NCBI GenBank assembly: GCA_028716305.1
Contig: JAQUQA010000002.1
Span: 1 to 31,652 of the forward strand
Direction: 5' to 3'
From: Candidatus Omnitrophota bacterium
Lineage (GTDB): Bacteria; Omnitrophota; Gorgyraeia; Gygaellales; Profunditerraquicolaceae
Length of the DNA stretch: 31,652 nucleotides
Under the pieces are notes generated by a model. It was given only the letters and a program-made list of their open reading frames with translations, was not told where the DNA came from and did no database searches. The translations under genes and the position numbers were made by a program. This document shows, piece after piece, positions 21,800-29,970 of this stretch. Position 1 is the stretch's first letter, and the number at the start of each line of letters is the position of its first letter.

Positions 21800-22801
21800 A
21801 TGAATGAGAAAGAGATAAATCTCGGCCACGGCAGCGGCGGCAGGTTGATGCACCGGCTGATCCGTGAATTACTGCTTAAAAAACTATCCAATCCGGTTCT
21901 TGGTGAATTACAAGACAGCGCACGCCTTACCGGAGCCGGCCGGATCTGTTTTACCACCGATTCTTTCGTGGTCAGCCCTTTGTTTTTTCCGGGAGGGGAC
22001 ATCGGGAAGCTCGCGGTTTACGGAACGGTTAACGACCTGGCGGTAAGCGGCGCCATTCCGGAATACCTTTCGCTGGCCATGATTATCGAAGAAGGCCTGG
22101 GTATTAAATTACTAGAAAAAATCGTTGATTCGGTCGCTAATGCCGCCAGGAAGGCACGAGTCCAGGTAGTTACCGGAGACCTGAAGGTGGTTCCCCGGGG
22201 AAGCTGTGATAAGATATTTATTAATACCGCCGGGGTAGGCAGATTTATCGGCAGGGGGAGTTTTTCTTTAAAAATGGTCAGGCCTCATGACAGGATCATC
22301 GTTACGGGAAATATCGCCCGGCATGGGCTGGCGGTTTTGGCCGCCAGGAAAGGCCTGGAGCTGGGGATAAACAGTGATTGCGCCCCTTTGTCCGGGTTGC
22401 TTATCCCTTTGCTTAAAAGGGGATGCGGGGTAAAATTCATGCGTGATCCGACACGCGGTGGATTGGCTACCACTTTGAACGAGATCGCCGAGGGTTGCGG
22501 TTACGGGATGCTGATCAATGAATCGGAGTTGCCCCTATCCGCCAGGACCGCGGCTGCCTGCGAGCTCTTGGGTATTGACCCGTTATATGTGGCCAACGAA
22601 GGCGCGGCAGTGATGATCGTGGAAGAGGATGCGGTAAAGAATGTCCTGCGATTATTGCATAGGCACCCCCTGGGTAAGTGCGCGCGGGAGATAGGGGAGA
22701 TTTCCGGAGAAACGCAAAAACTGGTAGTGTTGCGTACGGTGAACGGTTCACAGCGGATCATTGATATGCTGACGGCCGATCCCTTACCGAGAATATGTTA
22801 A
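21800..22801 (+). CDS. hypE: Hydrogenase maturation protein HypE
   Basis: At 333 residues it is full length, with LGHGSGG near the start, TTDSFVVSPLFFPGGDIGKLAVYGTVNDLAVSGA (AIR-synthase ATP site), VTGDLKVV, FMRDPTRGGLATTLNEIAE and the terminal PRIC. The last Cys is carbamoylated by HypF and dehydrated with ATP to thiocyanate, the source of cyanide for the [NiFe] centre. Typical hyp clusters place hypE beside hypD; here about 8.4 kb of seven unrelated genes separate them, yet the reading direction and spacing suggest one transcript. Confidence 0.96.
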   Translation: MNEKEINLGHGSGGRLMHRLIRELLLKKLSNPVLGELQDSARLTGAGRICFTTDSFVVSPLFFPGGDIGKLAVYGTVNDLAVSGAIPEYLSLAMIIEEGLGIKLLEKIVDSVANAARKARVQVVTGDLKVVPRGSCDKIFINTAGVGRFIGRGSFSLKMVRPHDRIIVTGNIARHGLAVLAARKGLELGINSDCAPLSGLLIPLLKRGCGVKFMRDPTRGGLATTLNEIAEGCGYGMLINESELPLSARTAAACELLGIDPLYVANEGAAVMIVEEDAVKNVLRLLHRHPLGKCAREIGEISGETQKLVVLRTVNGSQRIIDMLTADPLPRIC

Positions 22802-23539
22802 ATGAAAAAAGCGGGATACCAAAGGAGGTCTTATCGTGAGCACCTCTTTGCTAAAGGATTGTATTCGGCGCAGGTTGTCTACCGGGAAACGGATCTGCAG
22901 ATCTTCAGCGATAAGCCGCCAGACGTGGATTTCTGCGAAAAAAGAATAATTCTTTACCGCGCCCAGATCGAAAAATACATTACCCGGGACAATAAATTTC
23001 TTACCAGCCTGAAGCCGGTCCCGGTTGAGATAAGCGCCCCTTTGATCGTAAAACGCATGGCCCGCAGTGCCGAACTTGCCAATGTCGGCCCGATGGCCGC
23101 AGTCGCCGGGGCAATCGCCGATTTTCTCGGCAGGGATCTCTTGCGCCGTGGTTCCCGGGAGGTAATCGTGGAAAACGGCGGAGATATCTTTCTGAAATTA
23201 AGCAAAACGCGGAAGATCGGATTTTATACCGGAGCCAGGGGTGCCTGGAGGAGTCTGGCCCTAAAGATCAGGCCGCAAGATACCCCTTTGGGCATATGTA
23301 CTTCTTCGGGGACGATCGGCCACTCTTTAAGTTTCGGTGCAGCCGACAGCGTGACGATCCTTTCCTCCAGCGCCTGCCTGGCGGACGCCGCGGCTACCGC
23401 GGTCTGTAACCGCACTGTTTCTTTGCAAGAAGCAGAAGGGGCAATCGATTTCGCCGGATCGATAAAGGGGGTTTCCGCGGCAATCGTCATCTTCGGGAAA
23501 AGAATGTTTTGCTGGGGCCGGCTGGAATTTTTCCGGTAA
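22802..23539 (+). CDS. UPF0280 family protein (ApbE-related)
   Basis: This 245-residue protein has the UPF0280 pattern: opening R-x-Y-R segment, VGPMAAVAGAIADFLGRDL, EVIVENGGDIFLKL, GFYTGARG, GICTSSGTIGHSLSFGAADSVTI and LADAAATAVCN. The fold is shared with ApbE flavin transferases, which attach FMN to proteins, but activity of UPF0280 members is not established. Its ATG follows the hypE stop with no gap, so the two are tightly coupled. It is the last gene before the promoter at 23559. Confidence 0.87.
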   Translation: MKKAGYQRRSYREHLFAKGLYSAQVVYRETDLQIFSDKPPDVDFCEKRIILYRAQIEKYITRDNKFLTSLKPVPVEISAPLIVKRMARSAELANVGPMAAVAGAIADFLGRDLLRRGSREVIVENGGDIFLKLSKTRKIGFYTGARGAWRSLALKIRPQDTPLGICTSSGTIGHSLSFGAADSVTILSSSACLADAAATAVCNRTVSLQEAEGAIDFAGSIKGVSAAIVIFGKRMFCWGRLEFFR

Positions 23540-23558
23540 TTTCATCGCGCTTGAGGGC

Positions 23559-23587
23559 TTGATTTTGTTTTCGGGAAATAATATAAT
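23559..23587 (+). promoter_or_regulatory. Sigma-70-type promoter, apparently leaderless
   Basis: TTGATT at 23559-23564, a 17-base spacer and TATAAT at 23582-23587 form a near-consensus promoter. Six bases then precede the ATG at 23594, placing +1 on the start codon. No Shine-Dalgarno precedes that ATG. The geometry is the same as at 5095-5107. Confidence 0.72.
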
Positions 23588-23593
23588 AAGCAG

Positions 23594-24727
23594 ATGCCGC
23601 AGACCAACATCCTTTTTGTAATTACCAAACTCGAGCTGGGAGGGGCGCAAAAACAGCTATTGAGCATAATCAGGGACCTGGATAAGAATAAATTTACCCC
23701 CTTTCTCTTTACTGCCAGGGCAGGAATGCTCGCGGCGGAAGCATCCGCTTTTATCTGCAATATCAAAAGATCGGATTATCTGGAACGGCCGATTCACCCC
23801 TGGAAGGACCTTTTTTCTCTGGTCGAAATATTCCGCTACATTAAAGCAAACCGTATCTCCATCGTGCATACCCATAGTTCCAAGGCCGGGATCCTGGGGA
23901 GGTTAGCGGCAAAATTTGCCGGGGTAAGACACATCATTCATACCGTGCATGGCTGGTCTTTTAACGACTGCCAGTTTTATCCTTTAAGAAAAATATTCAT
24001 CTGGCTGGAAAGGGGCATGGCTAAATTCAGCTCGCGGATTATCGTGGTTTGCCGGGCAGACCAGGAAAAAGGGTTAAAAAATTCGATCGGCAGCGCGGGA
24101 AAATATTCTCTGATTCACTACGGGATAAATTATGAGGATTTTTCCGCGGGCAACTTGCGGGCAAGGCAGGGGTTGGGGGTGGGGCCGCGCGCCCAGGTGA
24201 TCACCAACATCTCCTGTTTTAAGCCGCAAAAAGCTCCTCTGGATTTTATTAAGCTGGCCGCGTCACTGGCCAAAGATTTTCCCGAAGCAAGATTCATTCT
24301 CGTCGGTGATGGGCAGCTCAGGCCAAGAATAGAAAAAGCGGTTTCCCGGATGGGCCTGGAGAAAAAGGTCATTCTCGTCGGGTGGAGGAGGGATATCGCA
24401 CAGATTCTTGCGGCCACGGACATCTTTGTGCTTAACTCTCTTTGGGAAGGGATGCCGGTTTGCGTCCTGGAAGCAATGCTTTCTTCTTTGCCGGTTGTCG
24501 GTACGGCTACCGGGGGGATAATGGAAATAGTCAGGGACGGCAAAACCGGTTTTCTTGTTTCTTCGCGCGATATCAGGCAGATGCGCGAAAAAACCGCGTT
24601 GCTGCTGAAAGATCCCCAATTGCGCCAAGAGTTCGGCAGGGCAGGCCGCGATTCCCTGGGGGATGAATTCCGTACCGAGAAGATGGTCCAGAGGACGCAG
24701 GCGCTTTATGAGACATTACTGGTATAA
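23594..24727 (+). CDS. GT4-family glycosyltransferase
   Basis: The 377-residue GT-B enzyme has an N-terminal acceptor half (ITKLELGGAQKQLLSIIRDL; HTHSSKAGILGRLAAKFAG; HTVHGWSFND) and a C-terminal GT4 nucleotide-sugar half (FILVGDGQLRP; VILVGWRRDI; VLNSLWEGMPVCVLEAM with the E-x7-E catalytic pair; VGTATGGIMEIV; GKTGFLV). It would add a sugar from an NDP-sugar to a lipid-linked or surface glycan in the cytoplasm. Donor and acceptor cannot be read from sequence. It forms its own unit, and its TAA stop overlaps the TATAAT of the next promoter. Confidence 0.92.
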   Translation: MPQTNILFVITKLELGGAQKQLLSIIRDLDKNKFTPFLFTARAGMLAAEASAFICNIKRSDYLERPIHPWKDLFSLVEIFRYIKANRISIVHTHSSKAGILGRLAAKFAGVRHIIHTVHGWSFNDCQFYPLRKIFIWLERGMAKFSSRIIVVCRADQEKGLKNSIGSAGKYSLIHYGINYEDFSAGNLRARQGLGVGPRAQVITNISCFKPQKAPLDFIKLAASLAKDFPEARFILVGDGQLRPRIEKAVSRMGLEKKVILVGWRRDIAQILAATDIFVLNSLWEGMPVCVLEAMLSSLPVVGTATGGIMEIVRDGKTGFLVSSRDIRQMREKTALLLKDPQLRQEFGRAGRDSLGDEFRTEKMVQRTQALYETLLV

Positions 24728-24728
24728 T
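24720..24728 (+). promoter_or_regulatory. Extended -10 promoter for the MoxR operon
   Basis: TGGTATAAT is a perfect extended -10 element that overlaps the stop codon of the glycosyltransferase gene. No good -35 is present. The predicted +1 near 24735 falls at the start of the repeat region, giving a leader of about 135 bases before the MoxR ATG. Confidence 0.45.
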
Positions 24729-24735
24729 ATGAAAC

Positions 24736-24848
24736 GGACCATGGACCAAGAACCACGGACCAAGAACCACGGACCAAGAACCACGGACCACGCAGGTAGC
24801 CAGGCTTCATATTTTGCTTACTTGGTCCTTGGTACACGGTCCTTGGTA
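24736..24848 (+). repeat. Leader made of direct and inverted 14-bp repeats
   Basis: Three exact head-to-tail copies of GGACCAAGAACCAC occupy 24743-24756, 24757-24770 and 24771-24784, flanked by partial copies (24736-24742, 24785-24792). Diverged inverted copies occupy about 24819-24848 (CTTGGTCCTTGGTACACGGTCCTTGGTA), also with 14-base spacing. The arms can pair through repeated ACCAAG/CTTGGT blocks around a loop of about 27 bases. The element fills the untranslated leader between the -10 and the MoxR Shine-Dalgarno. It could be a dispersed intergenic repeat or a regulatory hairpin. Confidence 0.8.
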
Positions 24849-24870
24849 CAGAATTTAAAAAGGAGGAACA

Positions 24871-25803
24871 ATGGCGAATTATGTTCAGGAGCTCAGGCCT
24901 TTAATCCAGAATATCGAAAAAGTTATTCTGGGTAAGACCGAGGTAGTGAAGTTTTTAATCGTAGGGTTGCTTACCAACGGCCATGTTTTAATCGAAGATG
25001 TCCCGGGAACGGGCAAGACCACGCTTTCTTTGGCCCTGGCCAAATCGATAAACGCCGATTTCAAAAGGATCCAGTTTACCCCGGACCTTTTGCCATCGGA
25101 TGTTACCGGTGGTTTCATTTATAATGCCAAGACCACGGAATTTGAATTTAGAAAAGGGCCGGTTTTCACAAACATCCTCTTGGCCGATGAAATTAACCGT
25201 ACTACCCCGCGCACCCAGTCGGCGTTACTGGAATGCATGCAGGAGTTCAAGTTGACTTTGGACGGAAAGACCTTTGAGTTGGCACGGCCCTTTATGGTCA
25301 TCGCTACGGAAAACCCGATTGAGTTCCAGGGTACTTATCCGCTTCCCGAATCCCAGATCGACAGGTTCCTCCTGAAGATCAGTATGGGGTATTTATCCAG
25401 TGAAGAGGAGGTTAAGGTCATCGCCGGTCAAAAAGTAAAGCATCCGATCGAGGATCTAAAACCTGTGATGGATATGCAGAGCGTGCTGCAGCTGCAGCTG
25501 GCGGTCAAGAATATCGAAGTTTCAAAGCTCGTGCTGGATTATATCGTAAAAATCGTATCCTTAACCCGGCACCAGGAGGATATAAAACTCGGGGCAAGTG
25601 CCCGCGCCTCGATTGCCTTGATGAAGGCGAGCAGTGCCTGGGCGATGCTGGAGGGGCGGGATTATGTGGTCCCGGAAGACGTGGTCAAGCTGCTGCCTTC
25701 GGTTTTAAAACACAGGATAGTCTTGCAGCCAAAGGCCGCGGTGGTCGGGAAGAAGTCGGAAGAAGTAATCTCTGAACTGGTCAAAACCGTCGCCGTTCCG
25801 TAA
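24871..25803 (+). CDS. MoxR-family AAA+ ATPase
   Basis: The 310-residue protein has Walker A at 44-51 (VPGTGKTT), Walker B LLADEINR, the sensor-1 region FMVIATENPIEFQGTYPLPESQIDRF with the usual arginine, and a C-terminal lid. MoxR ATPases act as chaperones that help assemble or activate partner complexes, usually with DUF58 and VWA or TgpA-type proteins encoded beside them, as here. An excellent AAGGAGG site lies 6 bases before the ATG. The gene starts the operon behind the repeat leader. Confidence 0.95.
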   Translation: MANYVQELRPLIQNIEKVILGKTEVVKFLIVGLLTNGHVLIEDVPGTGKTTLSLALAKSINADFKRIQFTPDLLPSDVTGGFIYNAKTTEFEFRKGPVFTNILLADEINRTTPRTQSALLECMQEFKLTLDGKTFELARPFMVIATENPIEFQGTYPLPESQIDRFLLKISMGYLSSEEEVKVIAGQKVKHPIEDLKPVMDMQSVLQLQLAVKNIEVSKLVLDYIVKIVSLTRHQEDIKLGASARASIALMKASSAWAMLEGRDYVVPEDVVKLLPSVLKHRIVLQPKAAVVGKKSEEVISELVKTVAVP

Positions 25804-25810
25804 TTTACAG

Positions 25811-27046
25811 ATGATCAAAGAATATCTGAAAAAATGGATCATGATTTTTATCATTGCCGTGCTGGATCTTCTGATCGCGGCAAAGACCTCGTTGCCATTT
25901 TTTTACTTTTTTTTCTGGCTGCTGATTTGGGTTGTTGCGATCTCCTTTTTCTGGGTTTTTATCGAGTATTTTTTGGCCGTCTTTAAGGTCAGAAGGATTG
26001 TGGATTCCCGGGTTAGGGAAGGAGACCTCCTGACCCTGGAGGCCCAGATCACCAATGGCGGGCCCTTGCCGATTTTTAATTTTATCCTGGAAGACGGCCT
26101 AAGTTGTGCCCCGCTGAATGACAAAAAAAGGCTGCTGGTAATCGATTATTTACCTTCCGGAGTCTCGCGCACCATAAGATATTCCTGCCGCTGCCCGCAG
26201 AGAGGTAAATATAGGATCGGGCCCCTGGTCTTGTATTTTTTTGACCCGCTCGGCATCTTTTTCCTTAAAAGAAAATACAATATATTTTCGGATATTTATG
26301 TCTTTCCCAGGATTTTTAAGATCAGAAATTTTCCGGTAATCTCCAAGGGTAGCTTTCCCTGGTTTGGGATCGAGTCGGGGAGGGTCACCGGGGAAGACGA
26401 TGAATTTTACGGTATTAGGGAATACCGGGAGAGCGATCCCGTCAAAAGGATCCACTGGATCTCTACGGCGAGAAAGAACCGTTTGATGGTCAAGCAGTTC
26501 CAGCACCAGGCTTTTTACAAGGCGACGATTATCTTCAACCTGGAAAGCGGGAAAAACTATGGACAGGGAACGGAAAGGGTGGCGGAGTACATCATCCGTA
26601 TTGCCGCTTCGGTCTCCAAGTATCTTTTGGATAATAATGTGGCGCTTGAAATCTTCGCCAACACCGGGGAACTGGTGCACATCCCCGCCAATAAGGGGCC
26701 GGAATACCTCGAAGACATCCTGAGGTTCCTTACCCTTGCCGAGGCAAAAAGCAAGGTCAGCCTGGTAGAAACTTTCGAAGAATTCTACAGGCATGTCCCC
26801 AATGATACCACTCTGGTCGTGATCATGCTGGATAAAGATTGGGAGGTTATCTCGAAGATCATGAGCCTGGAAAAACGCAATGTCTCCCTGGTACCGCTGA
26901 TACTTATTTCTTCGACATTCCTGTATTCTTTTGAAAAGCTGGAGCTTTTAAAGGACATAAAAATCAAACTCACGAAAAGTTTTAATTTCACTCCTCTTTT
27001 GATTTCCCGGGGGGATAGCCTGGAAGAGGTTTTCCTGAAGAGTTAA
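25811..27046 (+). CDS. DUF58 membrane-anchored protein
   Basis: The 411-residue protein has two closely spaced N-terminal membrane helices (about 11-55), a beta-rich region resembling the repeats upstream of DUF58, and the DUF58 signature EDDEFYGIREYRESDPVKRIHWISTARKNRLMVKQF near 195-235. A VWA-like fold follows (TLVVIMLDKD). DUF58 proteins are partners of MoxR ATPases. It lies 7 bases after the MoxR stop. Its biochemical role is unknown. Confidence 0.9.
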   Translation: MIKEYLKKWIMIFIIAVLDLLIAAKTSLPFFYFFFWLLIWVVAISFFWVFIEYFLAVFKVRRIVDSRVREGDLLTLEAQITNGGPLPIFNFILEDGLSCAPLNDKKRLLVIDYLPSGVSRTIRYSCRCPQRGKYRIGPLVLYFFDPLGIFFLKRKYNIFSDIYVFPRIFKIRNFPVISKGSFPWFGIESGRVTGEDDEFYGIREYRESDPVKRIHWISTARKNRLMVKQFQHQAFYKATIIFNLESGKNYGQGTERVAEYIIRIAASVSKYLLDNNVALEIFANTGELVHIPANKGPEYLEDILRFLTLAEAKSKVSLVETFEEFYRHVPNDTTLVVIMLDKDWEVISKIMSLEKRNVSLVPLILISSTFLYSFEKLELLKDIKIKLTKSFNFTPLLISRGDSLEEVFLKS

Positions 27047-27047
27047 T

Positions 27048-28868
27048 ATGGAAGAAAAAGACCGCTATCTTTTGTTAGAATTGATCATGACCGGGTTGCT
27101 GCTTTTGTCTTTGTTTTTGCTCTTCGGCGGTAACCTCGTCCTCTACCGGCTGGTATCGATATTTATTATCGCCCTGGGTTTTTTCTTCAGCTGGCAGATG
27201 CGTTCCGGATCATACCCCTGGCTGGGCTCCCTGGTGGTCTTGACGGTGATCGGGGTAGCCTTCTGGATGGTCTATTCTTTTCTGGCCTCCTCACTGCTGT
27301 ATAAGGAAGTGATCGTCATCTGCGTGAAGGGATTATTTTTCCTGCTGGCGGCACTGAGTTTTCATGTTTTTGATGCAAGTTACATGAATTACGTGCAGCT
27401 ATTGAGCATCCCGCTTTTTTTATGCACCCCCCTGGTGATCGAAAGCTATGCCGACCCGCTGGTCATTCTCTTTAATTCCCTGTACCTGGTAGGCTGGTTG
27501 TTTATCCTGCGGCTTAAATTTTTTAAATTCTTCAGAAAACCCACTGGGGAGATACTGCAAAACTTCAAATACACGGCCCTGCCGATCATAGTAACATTAT
27601 GCATCGGGTTGCTTTTTTCGGGGCTGATGGTTTTCAACCTGCCCTTAAAAAAGATGACCGCGGGAGGGCTTTTCCCCTTCGAAGGGGAAGGCGGCCAGGA
27701 GAGCCTGAGCGAACTCGAAGAGAGTTATTATGAGCTGGAGAATCAGCTGTTAAATAAGCTTCCCGAGAATATCCCCGTCCAGGAGACTACGGAAAATAAA
27801 TTTGCCCTCCTGGGGATGCTCGATTACCTGCTCAAGGAATCTTCGACAATCATGGAGGTGGACCGGGCAGATCTGGGGTTGGTCAGTTACTTTAAGACAC
27901 CCGGGCCGGGGCTGGAAAAAGGCGAAGGTGAAGAGGTCCTGGTCCTGTTGAAGAATTATACCGATATAAAAACCAAAATAAAACAAAGACAGATCAAACA
28001 GGAGATGCTTGACAGTTTTAAGAACCCGTTGCTGGTAAAACAAAGATACGACGTGCGCAACGCCATTGAACAGCTGGAGAAAAGCAGTTCTCCAACGGAA
28101 CTCTCGCAGAATTTAAAAGAACTTCAGGCATTGATCAGAAGGTCATCTCTGGAGAAGGAGGCAAAAGAGGAGTTGCAGCGGCTAAGCCGCGAGTTGGCAG
28201 ATTGGAAGAAGTATGAAATCGACCGGCAGAATATACAGACCCCGCAGCCGGAACCGGAAACACAGGATCAGGCCGGGCAGGAAGAGGAGTTGGCCGAACC
28301 TAAAATTGTGGAAACCAAGCTCGAGCCGCCGCCTCCCGAAGAGGAGCTGCCAAAAGAGGCCCCACAGCTCTCCAGGAAAAGATTTAAATTATGGCCGGTG
28401 CTTCCTGTCCGGGCAGTCTTACGGGTCAGTTTCTGGCTCAGCGCGGTGTCATTTTTTATGGTTATATTATGTTTTATCGTGTTTTCAATGATGGTCCTTA
28501 AGCGCAAGACCAGTTTAAAAACATTGAGCCGCAGTGATCCCCGGTTGTTCATTATCTCGGCCTACGATAATCTTAAAGAGGTGCTCAAGGCGTTCGGGGT
28601 GGAGTGTAATCAACAGATGCTCCCGCTGGTTTTTGCCCGCAATGTGGAGAAGAAATACTCTATTAATGAAGGGGTGTTTTCCAGCTTCGTTTACAGATAC
28701 GAAGAGGCCAAATTCAGCGTTCGCCACGTGCCCGTTCAGGCAGATGCCCTTGAATTCCTGAAACAATACAATGATTTTCTGAGCATCGCATCCTCGAGCC
28801 AAAAGAGCAGCAGGGTGTTGCTCAGGCGTTGCCTCCTGATGCTTAAAAGAAAACCGTTTTTTATTTAG
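27048..28868 (+). CDS. TgpA-like membrane protein lacking the transglutaminase core, with DUF4129-like tail
   Basis: The 606-residue product has six or so membrane helices in the first roughly 200 residues. A long charged Glu/Lys coiled-coil region follows at about 210-400, then a Pro/Glu-rich linker (TPQPEPETQ; PPPPEEELP), one membrane helix near 460-485 and a C-terminal domain resembling DUF4129 (SDPRLFIISAYDNLKEVLKAFG). This order copies TgpA-type proteins in MoxR-DUF58 operons, but I see no Cys-His-Asp transglutaminase motifs between the membrane parts. It follows DUF58 after 1 base. The TgpA comparison is inference from layout and neighbours. Confidence 0.7.
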   Translation: MEEKDRYLLLELIMTGLLLLSLFLLFGGNLVLYRLVSIFIIALGFFFSWQMRSGSYPWLGSLVVLTVIGVAFWMVYSFLASSLLYKEVIVICVKGLFFLLAALSFHVFDASYMNYVQLLSIPLFLCTPLVIESYADPLVILFNSLYLVGWLFILRLKFFKFFRKPTGEILQNFKYTALPIIVTLCIGLLFSGLMVFNLPLKKMTAGGLFPFEGEGGQESLSELEESYYELENQLLNKLPENIPVQETTENKFALLGMLDYLLKESSTIMEVDRADLGLVSYFKTPGPGLEKGEGEEVLVLLKNYTDIKTKIKQRQIKQEMLDSFKNPLLVKQRYDVRNAIEQLEKSSSPTELSQNLKELQALIRRSSLEKEAKEELQRLSRELADWKKYEIDRQNIQTPQPEPETQDQAGQEEELAEPKIVETKLEPPPPEEELPKEAPQLSRKRFKLWPVLPVRAVLRVSFWLSAVSFFMVILCFIVFSMMVLKRKTSLKTLSRSDPRLFIISAYDNLKEVLKAFGVECNQQMLPLVFARNVEKKYSINEGVFSSFVYRYEEAKFSVRHVPVQADALEFLKQYNDFLSIASSSQKSSRVLLRRCLLMLKRKPFFI

Positions 28869-28877
28869 AGTAATACT

Positions 28878-28906
28878 TTGCCATTAGGGTTTTCCGATGG
28901 TATAAT
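28878..28906 (+). promoter_or_regulatory. Sigma-70-type promoter for the polysaccharide locus
   Basis: TTGCCA at 28878-28883, a 17-base spacer and TATAAT at 28901-28906, with an extended TGG just before it (28898-28900), form the strongest promoter in the window. The predicted +1 near 28913 leaves an AT-rich leader of about 74 bases before ATG 28987, which lacks a Shine-Dalgarno. Confidence 0.75.
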
Positions 28907-28986
28907 GTTACTTAACCGTATTATTCGCATTCACTTTCCAGCCTCAATAAACTTTTATTAGCCCGATTTTTTTAAAAAACATAAAA

Positions 28987-29970
28987 ATGAATTTTTACCT
29001 CTGGCTAATCTTTATCAGTTTCGCGGTTTATTGTTTTCTTCTGCCCTTATTTCGAAAAATATCCCTGAAACACGGGATTTTACTGAAAGACAAGGTCTCA
29101 TTGGTCGGGGGGCCACTTTTGGCCGTTATCTTCATCACGGTTGGCTTTTTTGCGCTTCTCGCATCCGCAGGGGTTTCGCCGCAGATCCTGGGAATTTTCG
29201 GCGCTTCCCTGATAATGCTGGTTTTCGGTATTCTCGACGACTGCCGGGAACTTTCCGTGGCCGGAAAGTTCCTCTTGCAGATCGTCGCCTGCTCCGCATT
29301 GATTATTTTCGGGGTGAGGACCCGGATTGTCGGCTTGGGCGAGCCTTTGAATATCCTGGTTACGCTGCTCTGGACACTGGGGATCACCAACGCCTTTAAC
29401 CATCTTGATGTAATGGACGGGGTCGCCGGAGTTTCTGGGGCAGTGATAGCGTCGGCATTTTTCGTGATTTCCCTGGTCAATGGGAACATCCCGGTGGCCA
29501 TCCTTTCGGCCTGCCTATTTGCCGTAATATCGGGATTCCTTGTTTTTAACTTTCCTCCGGCCAGGGTATATCTGGGGAATGCCGGGAGCCATTTTCTGGG
29601 TTTTGTCTTTGCCTCTTTGGCCATGTTGATCAGCTATGCTCCCCTGGAGCGTAAAGTTGCCCTCCTGACGCCGATATTGATATTGGGTTTTCCTGTTTAC
29701 GATACGCTGTTTCTGATCTTGGCTCGCCTGGTCAGGAATAAGGTCCCTTTTCGCAAGAGTAACGACCATCTGGTGCTGCGGCTGATGTTTCTTGGTTGGG
29801 GCAAAAGAAAGATCGCGCTGGTGATCCTCTTCTGGAATTTTATCTTTTTTTGTTTTGCCCTGATTGTAGGTTATTCTTCCAATCTTTTGGGAGCGGCGGC
29901 GGTATGTTTTATCGTTTTGGCAAGTTTAATTACTACTAAGCAGATCGGCAAAATCGCTGTAAATGATTAG
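28987..29970 (+). CDS. Polyprenyl-phosphate sugar-1-phosphate transferase (MraY/WecA/TagO family)
   Basis: The 327-residue protein is almost entirely membrane helices. Family motifs are LVGGPLL, GILDDCRELSVAGKFLLQ (D84-D85), NAFNHLDVMDGVAG (D141, D144), YLGNAGSHFLGF and a cytoplasmic loop ending SNDHLVLRL. The enzyme moves a sugar-1-phosphate from a UDP-sugar onto undecaprenyl phosphate, starting surface-polysaccharide synthesis. Two motifs are unusual: D-V-M-D replaces the common D-G-L-D, and the loop usually reading G-D-x-G-S has Asn198. Because of its neighbours (flavoprotein, ABC export permease) I favour a polysaccharide-initiating role over MraY. Confidence 0.85.
   Translation: MNFYLWLIFISFAVYCFLLPLFRKISLKHGILLKDKVSLVGGPLLAVIFITVGFFALLASAGVSPQILGIFGASLIMLVFGILDDCRELSVAGKFLLQIVACSALIIFGVRTRIVGLGEPLNILVTLLWTLGITNAFNHLDVMDGVAGVSGAVIASAFFVISLVNGNIPVAILSACLFAVISGFLVFNFPPARVYLGNAGSHFLGFVFASLAMLISYAPLERKVALLTPILILGFPVYDTLFLILARLVRNKVPFRKSNDHLVLRLMFLGWGKRKIALVILFWNFIFFCFALIVGYSSNLLGAAAVCFIVLASLITTKQIGKIAVND

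Noticed and set aside
22821..22954. Strong AAAGGAGG followed by GTG at 22836 with a short frame of about 38 codons
   Set aside because: It is out of frame with, and fully inside, the UPF0280 gene, and codes for an Arg/Ser-rich sequence typical of a shadow frame.
24263..24628. Long minus-strand frames inside the glycosyltransferase gene, and similar minus-strand frames elsewhere (e.g. 26150-26794, 29028-29624)
   Set aside because: Each lies opposite a clearly recognisable + strand gene, shows no family motifs and has low-complexity composition.
24729..24935. Short ORF through the 14-bp repeats (rich in TKNHGPRT-like units)
   Set aside because: Its residues just restate the DNA repeat, it runs into the MoxR gene in another frame, and it has no ribosome-binding site.
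28952..28975. AATAAA-CT-TTTATT palindrome followed by a T-run before 28987, resembling a terminator
   Set aside because: The stem is pure A/T with a two-base loop, too weak for an intrinsic terminator, and it lies between a strong promoter and its gene.
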